DNA of 64,000 nucleotides from Opitutaceae bacterium (GTDB lineage Bacteria; Verrucomicrobiota; Verrucomicrobiia; Opitutales; Opitutaceae). Numbering within the stretch: position 1 is the first letter of the stretch; each line of letters starts with the position of its first letter. Location: NCBI GenBank assembly GCA_019455245.1, contig JACFMR010000011.1, positions 52,436 through 116,435 of the forward strand, in the 5' to 3' direction. Positions 42,250-49,888 of this stretch are shown here, piece by piece. The translations under genes and the position numbers were made by a program. Under the pieces are notes generated by a model. That model was given only the letters and a program-made list of their open reading frames with translations. It was not told where the DNA came from and searched no databases.

Positions 42250-42807
42250 TCAGGCGCGGCCCATGTAGCTGCCGTCGATGGTGCTGACCTTGATCAGTTC
42301 GCCTTCCTTGATGAAGAGCGGCACCTGCACGATCAGGCCGGTTTCCAGCGTGGCGGGTTTCTGCACGTTGCTGGCGGTGTCGCCCTTGATGCCGTCGGCG
42401 CTCTCGGTGACCTTGAGCGTGACGGAGGAGGGCAGGTCCACGCTCAGCGCCACGCCGTCCACGAACAGCACGTCGACCTTGCCGTTGGGTGCGAGGTAGT
42501 TCTTCACGTCGCCAAGGGTTTCCTCGCTGAGCTCGATCTGCTCGAAGCTCTCGGGGTCCATGAACGCGTAGGTGCCGCGGTCGGCATAGCTGAACTCGAG
42601 GGTGCGGCGGTCGGTCGGGAGAACCTCGATGCTCTCGGTCGAGGCGAAGCGCTGGTCGAGCGCCTTGCCGTAGCGGAGGTTGCGCATCTTCACCTGCACG
42701 AAGGCCCGGAGATTGCCGGGGGTGCGGTGCTGGGTTTCCATGACGAGATGGGGCTCGCCGTTGAATTTGATGACCTGACCTCTGCGAATGTCGTTGGCTG
42801 CGGGCAT
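42250..42807 (-). CDS. efp: Translation elongation factor P
   Basis: A 185-residue, three-domain factor (KOW-like, OB, S1-like) that binds stalled ribosomes and promotes peptide bond formation at polyproline. Domain ends fit: MPAANDIRRGQVIKFNGEPH at the start and IDGSYMGRA at the end. The tip loop is TPGNLRAF, so the site that is Lys34 in the E. coli protein, or Arg32 in Pseudomonas, is Asn32 here. The factor is therefore probably not beta-lysylated or rhamnosylated there. No epmA/earP homologue is seen nearby. Confidence 0.92.
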   Translation of the reverse strand: MPAANDIRRGQVIKFNGEPHLVMETQHRTPGNLRAFVQVKMRNLRYGKALDQRFASTESIEVLPTDRRTLEFSYADRGTYAFMDPESFEQIELSEETLGDVKNYLAPNGKVDVLFVDGVALSVDLPSSVTLKVTESADGIKGDTASNVQKPATLETGLIVQVPLFIKEGELIKVSTIDGSYMGRA

Positions 42808-42973
42808 GGGAACGGTGTTGCGGGTGACGTTTTTGAGTTGTGAAAGGGGTTGGAAATACGAAACGCCCTACGTCAGTGTCAAGCAACGAGCCCCGGGCCC
42901 GTTCGTCGGGCAAGGTGTCTGCATCCGGAACTTGTCATTTCCGCCCGCTTCGGGACACTCCTCGCCCTAGCCT

Positions 42974-44305
42974 ATGAAACAACGCACCCTTGCGCGCGAA
43001 GTCTCCATCCAAGGCAGCGCGCTGCACACCGGCGAAGCTGTCACGCTCACGATGAAACCCGCCCCGGCGGACCACGGCATCGTGTTCCAGCGCACCGACC
43101 TGAACGGCGCCCCCTTGATCATTCCGCGGGTGGACCTCGTCACCGACCTCGTCCGCGCCACCACGATCCAGAGCGGCCATGCCAAGATCCACACGGTCGA
43201 GCACGTGTTGAGCGCCCTGCACGGCTGTGGCATCGACAATGTGCTGATCGAGATGAACGCCTCGGAGCCGCCGATCATGGACGGCTCGGCCAAGCCTTTT
43301 GTGAACCTGATTCTGCAGGGCGAGCCGGTCGAGCAGGACAAGGAGCGCGAATACTTCACGCTCGACACCCCGGTTTCCGTCACCCGTGGCGATTCCTCGA
43401 TCATCGCCCTGCCGGCGGACGAGTTGAAAATCTCCTGCACGTCGGCCGACAACCGCGGCATCCACACGCAGCACCTTTCGCTCACGATCGACCCCGACAG
43501 CTACATCACCCAGATCGCCGCCTCGCGCACCTTCACGATTTACGAGGACATCGAAGAGCTGCTCAAACTGGGCAAGATCAAGGGCGGTTCGCTCGACTGC
43601 GCCGTCGTTATCAAGGGCGACAAGATCATCTCCAAGGAGCCCCTGCGGTTCAAAGACGAGTTCGTGCGGCACAAGATCCTCGACATCGTGGGCGACGTCA
43701 TGCTGCTGGGCCAGCCGCTCAAGGCCCACATCGTCGCCACGCGGCCTGGGCACGCCATCAACGCCGAGCTGACCAAGGCGCTGTTCGAACGCCTGCAGGA
43801 GAAAAAGAAGGGCCCGAAGAAAAAGGAAAAGGCGCGCCCGCTGCCGCCGCTGCCCACCGAGACCTCGCTCGATATCCGCCGCGTCCTCGACACCATCCCG
43901 CACCGCTATCCCTTCGTCATGATCGACCGTGTGGTCGAGTTCATCGGCGAGGACGAACTGGTCGCGATCAAGAACGTCACCATCAACGAGCCGTATTTCA
44001 CCGGGCATTTCCCGACCAACCCCGTCATGCCCGGCGTGCTGCAACTCGAGGCCATGGCGCAGGCTGCGGGCATCATCATGCTTCGCCGGACCGCGCAGGC
44101 CGGCCGCACCGCGTTCTTCATGAGCGCCGACAAGGTCAAGTTCCGCAAGCCCGTCCGCCCGGGCGACCAGATCATCATCAATGCCAAGATCACCAAGGTC
44201 CGTGGCGACAAGCTCGCGGCCGCCGAGTGTAACTGCACGGTGGACGGGCAGGTCGTCTCCTCGGCCGAACTGATGTTCGCCATGGCCGGTGCGGACGAGG
44301 AGTAA
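42974..44305 (+). CDS. lpxC/fabZ: LpxC-FabZ fusion: lipid A deacetylase and hydroxyacyl-ACP dehydratase
   Basis: A 443-residue bifunctional enzyme. Residues 1-272 are LpxC, the zinc deacetylase that commits UDP-3-O-acyl-GlcNAc to lipid A: zinc ligands His77 ([10 protein letters not shown]), His233 and Asp237 ([10 protein letters not shown]) and general-base-region His260. A Lys/Glu/Pro linker (275-298) leads to FabZ (299-443), which dehydrates beta-hydroxyacyl-ACP in fatty acid synthesis, with catalytic His345 and Glu359 ([19 protein letters not shown]). The fusion places two enzymes that compete for hydroxyacyl-ACP supply on one chain; it is known in several phyla. lpxA follows 6 bases later. 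Confidence 0.96.
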   Translation: MKQRTLAREVSIQGSALHTGEAVTLTMKPAPADHGIVFQRTDLNGAPLIIPRVDLVTDLVRATTIQSGHAKIHTVEHVLSALHGCGIDNVLIEMNASEPPIMDGSAKPFVNLILQGEPVEQDKEREYFTLDTPVSVTRGDSSIIALPADELKISCTSADNRGIHTQHLSLTIDPDSYITQIAASRTFTIYEDIEELLKLGKIKGGSLDCAVVIKGDKIISKEPLRFKDEFVRHKILDIVGDVMLLGQPLKAHIVATRPGHAINAELTKALFERLQEKKKGPKKKEKARPLPPLPTETSLDIRRVLDTIPHRYPFVMIDRVVEFIGEDELVAIKNVTINEPYFTGHFPTNPVMPGVLQLEAMAQAAGIIMLRRTAQAGRTAFFMSADKVKFRKPVRPGDQIIINAKITKVRGDKLAAAECNCTVDGQVVSSAELMFAMAGADEE

Positions 44306-44311
44306 GCCGTC

Positions 44312-45100
44312 ATGTCCGCCCGCATCCATCCCTCCGCGGTGGTTGAATCCGGCGCCGAACTCGGCGACGACGTGGAAATCGGCCCGTTCGCCTACGTCGG
44401 CGGCGAGGTCTGGCTGGGCGAGGGCACCCGGTTGCATCACCACGCCTCGGTGGAGGGCAACACCGTGCTGGGCGCGCGCTGCGAGGTGTTTCCCCACGCC
44501 TGCATCGGCGGCAAGACCCAGGACCTCAAGTTCAAGGGCGGCCGGCCCGGCCTGCGCGCCGGCGCCCGCAACGTCTTTCGCGAATACGTGACCGTGCACG
44601 CCGCCACCAACGACGGCGATTTCACCGTCCTCGGTTCCAACAACACCATCCTCGCCTACAGCCACATCGCGCACGATTGCGTGCTCGGCAGCCACATCGT
44701 CATGAGCAACGCCGTGTCGATGGCCGGCCACGTGACCGTCGAGGACCACGTCGTGATCGGCGGCGCCGCGGGTATCCACCAGTTCTGCCGCATTGGCGCC
44801 TACGCCATGCTCTCCGCCATGGCCAAGCTCGTGCACGACCTGCCGCCGTTCTTCATCGCCGACGGCACGCCCGCCGAGGTGCGCGCGCTCAACAAGGTCG
44901 GCCTCGAACGCAACGGCTTCGGCCCGGCGCAGATCGAGCGCGTGAAGCACATCTTCCGCATCATCTACCGCGACCGGCTCAACCGCTCCCAGGCGCTGGC
45001 CAAACTCGCCGCGCACGCCGAGGCCGCCTCCCCGGAGTTTCAGCGCGTCATCGCCTTTTCCGACGCCAGCAAACGCGGCCTCGCCCCCGGCGGCAGCTGA
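44312..45100 (+). CDS. lpxA: UDP-N-acetylglucosamine O-acyltransferase
   Basis: A 262-residue left-handed beta-helix enzyme, first step of lipid A synthesis. Hexapeptide repeats run through residues 5-185 ([20 protein letters not shown] and so on), with the catalytic base His121 in SHIAHDC, and the [11 protein letters not shown] and [17 protein letters not shown] loops that contact substrate and acyl chain. A helical C-terminal part (195-262) completes the family fold. Immediately downstream of lpxC/fabZ with a 6-base gap, so co-transcribed. Whether it takes an O- or N-linked acceptor cannot be read from the sequence. Confidence 0.95.
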   Translation: MSARIHPSAVVESGAELGDDVEIGPFAYVGGEVWLGEGTRLHHHASVEGNTVLGARCEVFPHACIGGKTQDLKFKGGRPGLRAGARNVFREYVTVHAATNDGDFTVLGSNNTILAYSHIAHDCVLGSHIVMSNAVSMAGHVTVEDHVVIGGAAGIHQFCRIGAYAMLSAMAKLVHDLPPFFIADGTPAEVRALNKVGLERNGFGPAQIERVKHIFRIIYRDRLNRSQALAKLAAHAEAASPEFQRVIAFSDASKRGLAPGGS

Positions 45101-45131
45101 TCGGTCGCCGTAACCGATTCCCCTGCTGTAG

Positions 45132-45290
45132 CCGGGTTCGCCGACCCCGGAGCGACCGTCCTCCGATTTTCACCACAGATGAACACGGATGGGCACAGAT
45201 AAGATCTTTCTGATGTAGGGCGGGATCGCTGATCCCGCCAACGCGCTGCCTCCAATTCCATCCGCGCCGATCCGTGCAATCGGTGGTTAA
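45132..45290. repeat. Composite of REP-like palindromes and dispersed repeats after lpxA
   Basis: In order: palindrome 45132-45150 (CCGGGTTCG/CCGACCCCGG), dispersed repeat CACCACAGATGAACACGGAT at 45171-45190 continuing to 45202, REP with GTAGGGC head 45215-45240 (GCGGGATCGCTGATCCCGC), and another dispersed-repeat copy 45255-45290 (CCGATCCGTGCAATCGGTGG). No gene lies in 45101-45355. Confidence 0.6.
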
Positions 45291-45355
45291 AAAACGATTC
45301 CCCTGATTCGGGGTTTCTCCTCCCGCGACTTTTGTGCATTTTTTCGGCCAATCCC

Positions 45356-46603
45356 ATGTCCACCCCGTTCCTCCTCTCCGCCACCGGCAGCGGCCGGGCC
45401 ACAGCCTACATCGAGTCGCCCAAGATCATCACCTTTCGCGGCAAGACGCATGTCACCTGGCTCGACACCCCACCCGAGGGGTTCCGCATCAAGATCCGCA
45501 CGCTTGATCATGCGTCGGGACGGTGGGGCGAGGCGGTCACGGTGGGCGAGGCGGTCGACAACCACGGCGGCCCGGCGCTGACCGTCGATGCCGAGGGATA
45601 CCTGCACATCGTCTATTACTCGCATCATCATCCCTTCCGCTACCACCGCTCGTTGCGGCCCAACGACGCCTCGGCGTGGTCACCGATGGAACAGTTCGGC
45701 ACTGACCTGACCTACCCGACCTTGGTGTGCGCGCAGGATGGCACGCTGATCCTGACCGCGCGGCGTTCCTACGAAAAGGACCCGTGGGAACTCGAACTCT
45801 GGCGCAAACCGCCGGGTGGCGCGTGGACGCGGCAGGGTGCAATCCTCCAATCGGAGCGCAGCAATTACAGCCAATACGCCGCTTCGATGAGCTGGGCGCC
45901 GGATCATCGCGGCCTGGTGCTCACGTTCCGCGTTTACGAACAGCCGTCCTACGACAGCCCGCCGGTTTCCTACACGTGGATCGGCTGCATGCGCAGTCCT
46001 GACGAAGGCCGCACCTGGCAAAAACTCGACGGCACGCCGATTCCATCGCCCGCGACGATTGCCACCGCCGATGTGGTTTTCCGCACGCAGTCCGCCGACG
46101 GCCGTCGCGCCGAGGCCGGCGCCACCGTGCTCGATGCCAACGGCCAACCGTTTTTCGCCTACAGCGAAATGCTCGCGCACAGCGCCGAAGGCTACCTCGC
46201 CACGCGGACGGACGGCGGTTGGGAACACCTGCACCTGAATCCGTTTTTGCCCGCGGCACTGCGCAATAACGCGCTCCTTATGACCGGCGGCATGACCATA
46301 CTCGGTGACGGCCGGTTGGTGATCCTCGGGCTGGCGGTGGACATGTCCGACGGTGGCGAATACTGGGGTCACCCCAGCACCCGGATCGTGCGCTTCGAAT
46401 CCAGCGACGGCGGCCGCACCTTCACCGCCGCCTTGTTCGGCGATGGCACGCCGGGCGAACCGCAGTGGATGCCGAGCGTGGAACGCGCCACGGGTTACAA
46501 CGAAATGCCCGCCGCGCCCGGCGTGCTCTACACCGAAGGGGGGCGCGGTGCGGGTCTCGGCGATGTGCTGTCCAACAAGGTCTTTTGGCACATGCTAAAC
46601 TGA
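45356..46603 (+). CDS. BNR_4-type beta-propeller protein, possible polysaccharide lyase
   Basis: A 415-residue protein made of repeated propeller blades with recurring D-G-x-x-x-x-x-W/Y turns (VDAEGYLHIVYYS, SPDEGRTWQKL, SSDGGRTFTAAL), as in the BNR_4 group that includes ulvan and related lyases (PL24/PL25-like). His70 in VDNHGGP and a His cluster at 90-92 (YSHHHPFRYHRS) are in positions that could be catalytic, but this is an inference. No signal peptide. It stands alone between lpxA and a toxin-antitoxin pair. Function on a particular polymer is not shown. Confidence 0.7.
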   Translation: MSTPFLLSATGSGRATAYIESPKIITFRGKTHVTWLDTPPEGFRIKIRTLDHASGRWGEAVTVGEAVDNHGGPALTVDAEGYLHIVYYSHHHPFRYHRSLRPNDASAWSPMEQFGTDLTYPTLVCAQDGTLILTARRSYEKDPWELELWRKPPGGAWTRQGAILQSERSNYSQYAASMSWAPDHRGLVLTFRVYEQPSYDSPPVSYTWIGCMRSPDEGRTWQKLDGTPIPSPATIATADVVFRTQSADGRRAEAGATVLDANGQPFFAYSEMLAHSAEGYLATRTDGGWEHLHLNPFLPAALRNNALLMTGGMTILGDGRLVILGLAVDMSDGGEYWGHPSTRIVRFESSDGGRTFTAALFGDGTPGEPQWMPSVERATGYNEMPAAPGVLYTEGGRGAGLGDVLSNKVFWHMLN

Positions 46604-46654
46604 AAGCAACGTCCTAGCCGACCGGGCAGGATGACCATTGATCGCAACGTCTGG

Positions 46655-46954
46655 TTAGCCCGTTTTTTCAAGCGTCTTCCGAATCCAGTGCGGGTCTCGT
46701 CTGCAATCAAGCACTCGAAACACAACCGCTTCGCCTGAATACACGCGATAGTACACCGCGAAGGGAAACCGCTTCACGAGCATACGATGGAAGCCGAATT
46801 GAACGCGGTGAATGCCGGCGTAAAGAACCAAGGAGTCGATCTCAGAAAACAGACTGTCGAAAAAATAGCCGCCAACGCCCTCTGCCCGCTTGTCGTAAAA
46901 CCGGCGCCCGGCCGCCAGATCCTCAAGCGCAGACCGGAGAACCCTGACTTTCAT
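46655..46954 (-). CDS. RelE/ParE-type toxin
   Basis: A 99-residue protein matching the ParE/RelE fold: SALEDLAAGRRFYDKRAEG, then LVLYAGIHRVQFGFHRMLVKRFPFAVYYRV and VVFRVLDCRRDPHWI, with the basic and aromatic residues spread as in the family. ParE acts on gyrase, RelE on ribosome-bound mRNA; the sequence does not decide which. Its ATG overlaps the antitoxin stop (ATGA at 46951-46954), the usual two-gene arrangement. Lower GC than its surroundings. Confidence 0.82.
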   Translation of the reverse strand: MKVRVLRSALEDLAAGRRFYDKRAEGVGGYFFDSLFSEIDSLVLYAGIHRVQFGFHRMLVKRFPFAVYYRVYSGEAVVFRVLDCRRDPHWIRKTLEKTG

Positions 46955-47166
46955 TCAAACTGCTTCCTCAACTCCTTTTTCGCATCTTCCCAGTCCAGAA
47001 TCTCAACCCGACCGGCGACAAAATCGGCTTCGGTCTTGCGCAGTTCGTCCTCGTGCCACGCCGGGCTGTCGAACGCTGCGTCATCGGCTGCCAGATCGCT
47101 CCACAGCGCCTCGATAATTTTCAACTTTTCGTCAGCCGGAAGCTTGCGGAGTTCAGCGATGCTCAT
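46951..47166 (-). CDS. Addiction-module antitoxin
   Basis: A 71-residue protein from ATG 47166, beginning MSIAELRKLPADEKLKIIEA and then LWSDLAADD, the layout of the addiction-module component antitoxins that precede RelE/ParE toxins. The acidic C-terminal half (DEDEL-like, ending KKELRKQFE) would wrap the toxin. The frame extends 21 codons upstream with basic residues, but the internal ATG gives the family's expected start. Upstream of the toxin and overlapping it by 4 bases. Confidence 0.8.
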   Translation of the reverse strand: MSIAELRKLPADEKLKIIEALWSDLAADDAAFDSPAWHEDELRKTEADFVAGRVEILDWEDAKKELRKQFE

Positions 47167-47478
47167 GCGGACAAAGGCTAACCGAATTGGCTTTCGCGGC
47201 AAGTGGGTTTTCTTGGACGGATCGATCAAAGATCAGCCACGCGGGCCGGGGGAGGGTGGAGTTTCAGATGCAGATGAATTATCCGGAGACGGACGGCAGC
47301 CAGTCCCGGTGCCCGCAGATCGCGGCGCGCGTGATCTCTTCGACCCAAACACAAAGCGCATAAGCTTGCCCGCCGCAGCAGGGCGCTCCCGTCGCCGCGG
47401 CCTTTAATCGTTCCCGGGCTTGTTCAACACGCGTCCCGATTCGCGCTCCGGCGAATCAGAACGCTCTGAGCTGGCCTT

Positions 47479-47856
47479 TTATCCATACACAAAGGCCAGA
47501 AAAACAAAGAACCCGATGCTCGGAAGAGCATACAGCGATACAAGAATCCAAAAAGTGACCGGGTGGCTTTGGCGCTCAACGAGACCAACCCGACTTACTG
47601 TCGCCCCATCTTTAATCGAAAGACCGACTCCGATCAGATTTGAGCCAGCGGCGACTCCCAAAGCCGCATGAAGATACTCGGGATAAAAGCAGAGGAAAAT
47701 CAGTGCTAATCCCAATGGTATGCCTTGAAAGAGCGCAAAGTGACGTCGAGGGTCGCCGAGATCGCAACGCACCGGACATACCGTTACCTCCGTATTTCCC
47801 AGAGGTGCCCCACAACGGGCGCAGCGAGCTGAGCGCTTCTCTGAACGAGCTGCCAT
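47479..47856 (-). CDS. Zinc-ribbon membrane protein, unknown function
   Basis: A protein of 125 residues from ATG 47856 (or 134 from ATG 47883). It starts with a Cys-rich segment, CARCGAPLGNTEVTVCPVRC, two C-x-x-C pairs that suggest a zinc ribbon, and continues with three hydrophobic segments (roughly residues 40-55, 60-80 and 100-125). No family is recognised. Codon composition is more A/T rich than the neighbours, as in the toxin-antitoxin pair and the 1607-1921 gene. It lies just left of the truncated insertion element. Confidence 0.5.
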   Translation of the reverse strand: MAARSEKRSARCARCGAPLGNTEVTVCPVRCDLGDPRRHFALFQGIPLGLALIFLCFYPEYLHAALGVAAGSNLIGVGLSIKDGATVSRVGLVERQSHPVTFWILVSLYALPSIGFFVFLAFVYG

Positions 47857-47883
47857 AGAATTTATTTCTCTTTGCCCAGGCAT

Positions 47884-48078
47884 TATAGCTGCGATGAAGC
47901 AGTCGAGAGAAAGAGGTGTGCTTGTCCCTGGTGAACGCGGGCTTGTCCGTCCTGCGGCGTGATTACGCCCGGAGAGCGCCTATCCGCATGGGTGAGGTGA
48001 GAGAACCGAACAACCAAAACCAAGGACAAGCCCATGAATAAGACCGATAGATATGTTGGCTTGGATGTCCACAAAGTT
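47884..48078 (+). mobile_element. Left-end remnant of an IS110-type element
   Basis: ATG 48034 starts MNKTDRYVGLDVHK, the N terminus of IS110-family DEDD recombinases (conserved Y-V-G-L-D-V-H-K), then matches end after 15 codons. Upstream, 47939-48033 is bounded by the inverted repeat GGGCTTGTCC/GGACAAGCCC, and 47958-47971 is a small hairpin (GGCGT-GATT-ACGCC). In IS110 elements the leader encodes the bridge RNA. The rest of the recombinase is absent; the frame runs on in unrelated sequence to 48273. Confidence 0.65.
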
Positions 48079-48123
48079 TCCCCGTCATTGGCAGAGGCGC
48101 GGACACTCATTCGCCAAGCCTTC

Positions 48124-48154
48124 CGACTTCGCCCTATAGGCTACGACGGACAAG
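48124..48154. repeat. Dispersed CTTCGCC...GTAGGCT repeat copy
   Basis: CGACTTCGCCCTATAGGCTA followed by CGACGGACAAG. Resembles elements at 5192-5238 and 63874-63892. Lies between the truncated IS110-type end and the GH39-like gene; nothing else is seen in 48079-48256 apart from a frame-run of the truncated recombinase. Confidence 0.35.
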
Positions 48155-48256
48155 ATGGAGGCAGGCCCTCTGGAACTACAAGATTAGGCGGCAACTCCAC
48201 GACTCTGCGGCGCGGCGCGATGTGTGGCGGACGTCAGGTGCCCGGCCGGGTTGATC

Positions 48257-49654
48257 TCAACCCGTCGGGGTGAGTTTCAGCGTGGTGAGGCTGCCGGCGC
48301 GGAGATAGAGAGTGAGATCGCGGCCGGCGGGGGTGATGGTCTGGTCCGCGATTTTTTCGTGATTGCGCCGGTCGTCGGTCTGATGGCGCTCCATGCGGTA
48401 GCGGGCGTCGGCCGGGAGGTTTTCCAGACGCAGTTCGTATTCGCGATCGATGCCTGTGTAGTTGCTGATGAGGATGACGAGGCGGCCGCTCTGCGGGTCG
48501 GTCGCGGCCAGGGCGTGCAGGCCGTCGGCATGGGTTGCGCAGGCGAGCTGTTGCAGGCCACGCGCCTCGCTGAAGGCGAGCAGTGCGTAATACGGTTTCT
48601 CCGGCACGCCGTGGGGGCTCCACGTGGCATCCCACACGCCGTTGTCGGTGCGGTAGAAATTGGCGATGGTGACGGTGGGCTGGTTCTGGAAGGTGATCAG
48701 CGCGCCGAGGATGTAGCTGGCGGCGCGGGCGGTGCGCATGGAGTCGAACAGTTCCTGCTGGAAGTGTTCGCCGTTGGGGTCGCCGAGTTTGGGCCAGATG
48801 TTTTCGAACTCCCAGATGTAGTTGTATTCGGTGCAGACCAGCTCGAGTCCGACGCGACCGTGCTGCGCCAGTTGGTTGGTGATGTAGTTGACGCGGTTGA
48901 CGATCTTTTCGGTGCTGTCGCCGTAGGCGTGGAACGAGAGGAAATCGAGGGTGTGCGGGTGCCGGTCGAGATGGGCGAGAAAGCCTTCGAAGAAGACGCG
49001 GCGACTGGGTTCATCGATGGCGCAGCTGCCGTAGCCGCCGATTTTTAGGTGGGGATACCGGCGTTTGAGGAGATCGGATGCGACGCCGTAGAGCTCGTAG
49101 AATTGTGCGGGGGTGCCGGCCCACTGGCCGGCCATGGGCATGTCGGGGCGGCCGAGGTCGGCGTCGGGCTCGTTCCAGATTTCCCAGTATTCGATGTGGT
49201 GGTGAAAGCCATTCGCCCAGCCGTCGTTGTAGTGGGCGATGATCTGGGCGCAGATGCGGGCCCACTTGGCGCTGTTCTTGGGCGGCTGGTTGTGAAAGCG
49301 CACGGGGCCGCTCTCCATGCTGTTGCCGAGGCGGTAGATGATGTCGGTGCCGCAGTCCTTGATCGACTGCACGTAGTGGTCGGTCAGGCGGAAATCGTAA
49401 TTGGCCGGGTCGGTTTCATCGGCGTCGAAGTCGGGGAAAATCGCGGGCACATCCACGCAGGCATGGTGGGCGAGGAAGGAGTCGTGCAGGCGGGAGTAGG
49501 GCAGCCGGGCCTGCTTGAAATACTTGGCGGTGGTGGCGGTGGGCGCGTTGCAGGTGCCGTTGACGGGTTTGATGGGGCCGACGATGCGGGCGGCGTCGAT
49601 GACGATATCGGGGGCCGCGTTGGGGTTGGTTTCCTTTTTGAGCAGGATGTCCAT
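48257..49654 (-). CDS. GH39-like glycoside hydrolase
   Basis: A 465-residue TIM-barrel hydrolase of the GH-A clan. The acid/base Glu162 sits in EIWNEPDADLGRP and the likely nucleophile Glu276 in LVCTEYNYI, about 115 residues apart as expected. A beta-sandwich follows (about 380-465: GRLVILISNYTGIDREYELR, RDLTLYLRAGS), a common companion in GH39/GH51-like enzymes. No signal peptide. Family 39 members act on xylosides, iduronides and others; the substrate is not fixed here. Separate from the polysaccharide locus at 22-38 kb but could handle its products. Confidence 0.75.
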   Translation of the reverse strand: MDILLKKETNPNAAPDIVIDAARIVGPIKPVNGTCNAPTATTAKYFKQARLPYSRLHDSFLAHHACVDVPAIFPDFDADETDPANYDFRLTDHYVQSIKDCGTDIIYRLGNSMESGPVRFHNQPPKNSAKWARICAQIIAHYNDGWANGFHHHIEYWEIWNEPDADLGRPDMPMAGQWAGTPAQFYELYGVASDLLKRRYPHLKIGGYGSCAIDEPSRRVFFEGFLAHLDRHPHTLDFLSFHAYGDSTEKIVNRVNYITNQLAQHGRVGLELVCTEYNYIWEFENIWPKLGDPNGEHFQQELFDSMRTARAASYILGALITFQNQPTVTIANFYRTDNGVWDATWSPHGVPEKPYYALLAFSEARGLQQLACATHADGLHALAATDPQSGRLVILISNYTGIDREYELRLENLPADARYRMERHQTDDRRNHEKIADQTITPAGRDLTLYLRAGSLTTLKLTPTG

Positions 49655-49705
49655 GACGCCGGCAGCCTAAACCCGCGGGGCGGATTGCCGAGGCATTTTG
49701 CGGCC

Positions 49706-49760
49706 CTGCATTCACATCGGTGTGAATCTGTGTCGATCTGTGGTTCAACGAAATGAATCT
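49706..49760. repeat. Dispersed CTGTG/GTGGTT repeat, copy near the GH39 gene
   Basis: CATCGGTGTGAATCTGTGTC and GATCTGTGGTTCAACG with AATCTGTGT at 49725-49733 and GTGGTTCAACG at 49740-49750, identical in those cores to the copy at 2263-2312. The stretch 49761-49888 holds short CG-rich fragments and no gene. Confidence 0.5.
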
Positions 49761-49888
49761 GCGGCGGCGCGGCAGGGACACCGCGACTTACCGGATCTGG
49801 CGGTAACTACGCGACTCCGCGGTTAGGCGTGAGACCACAATGCAGATGTATTTCGCGGAACCCATCAGGGCAGGCCGGGGTGGCGAAT

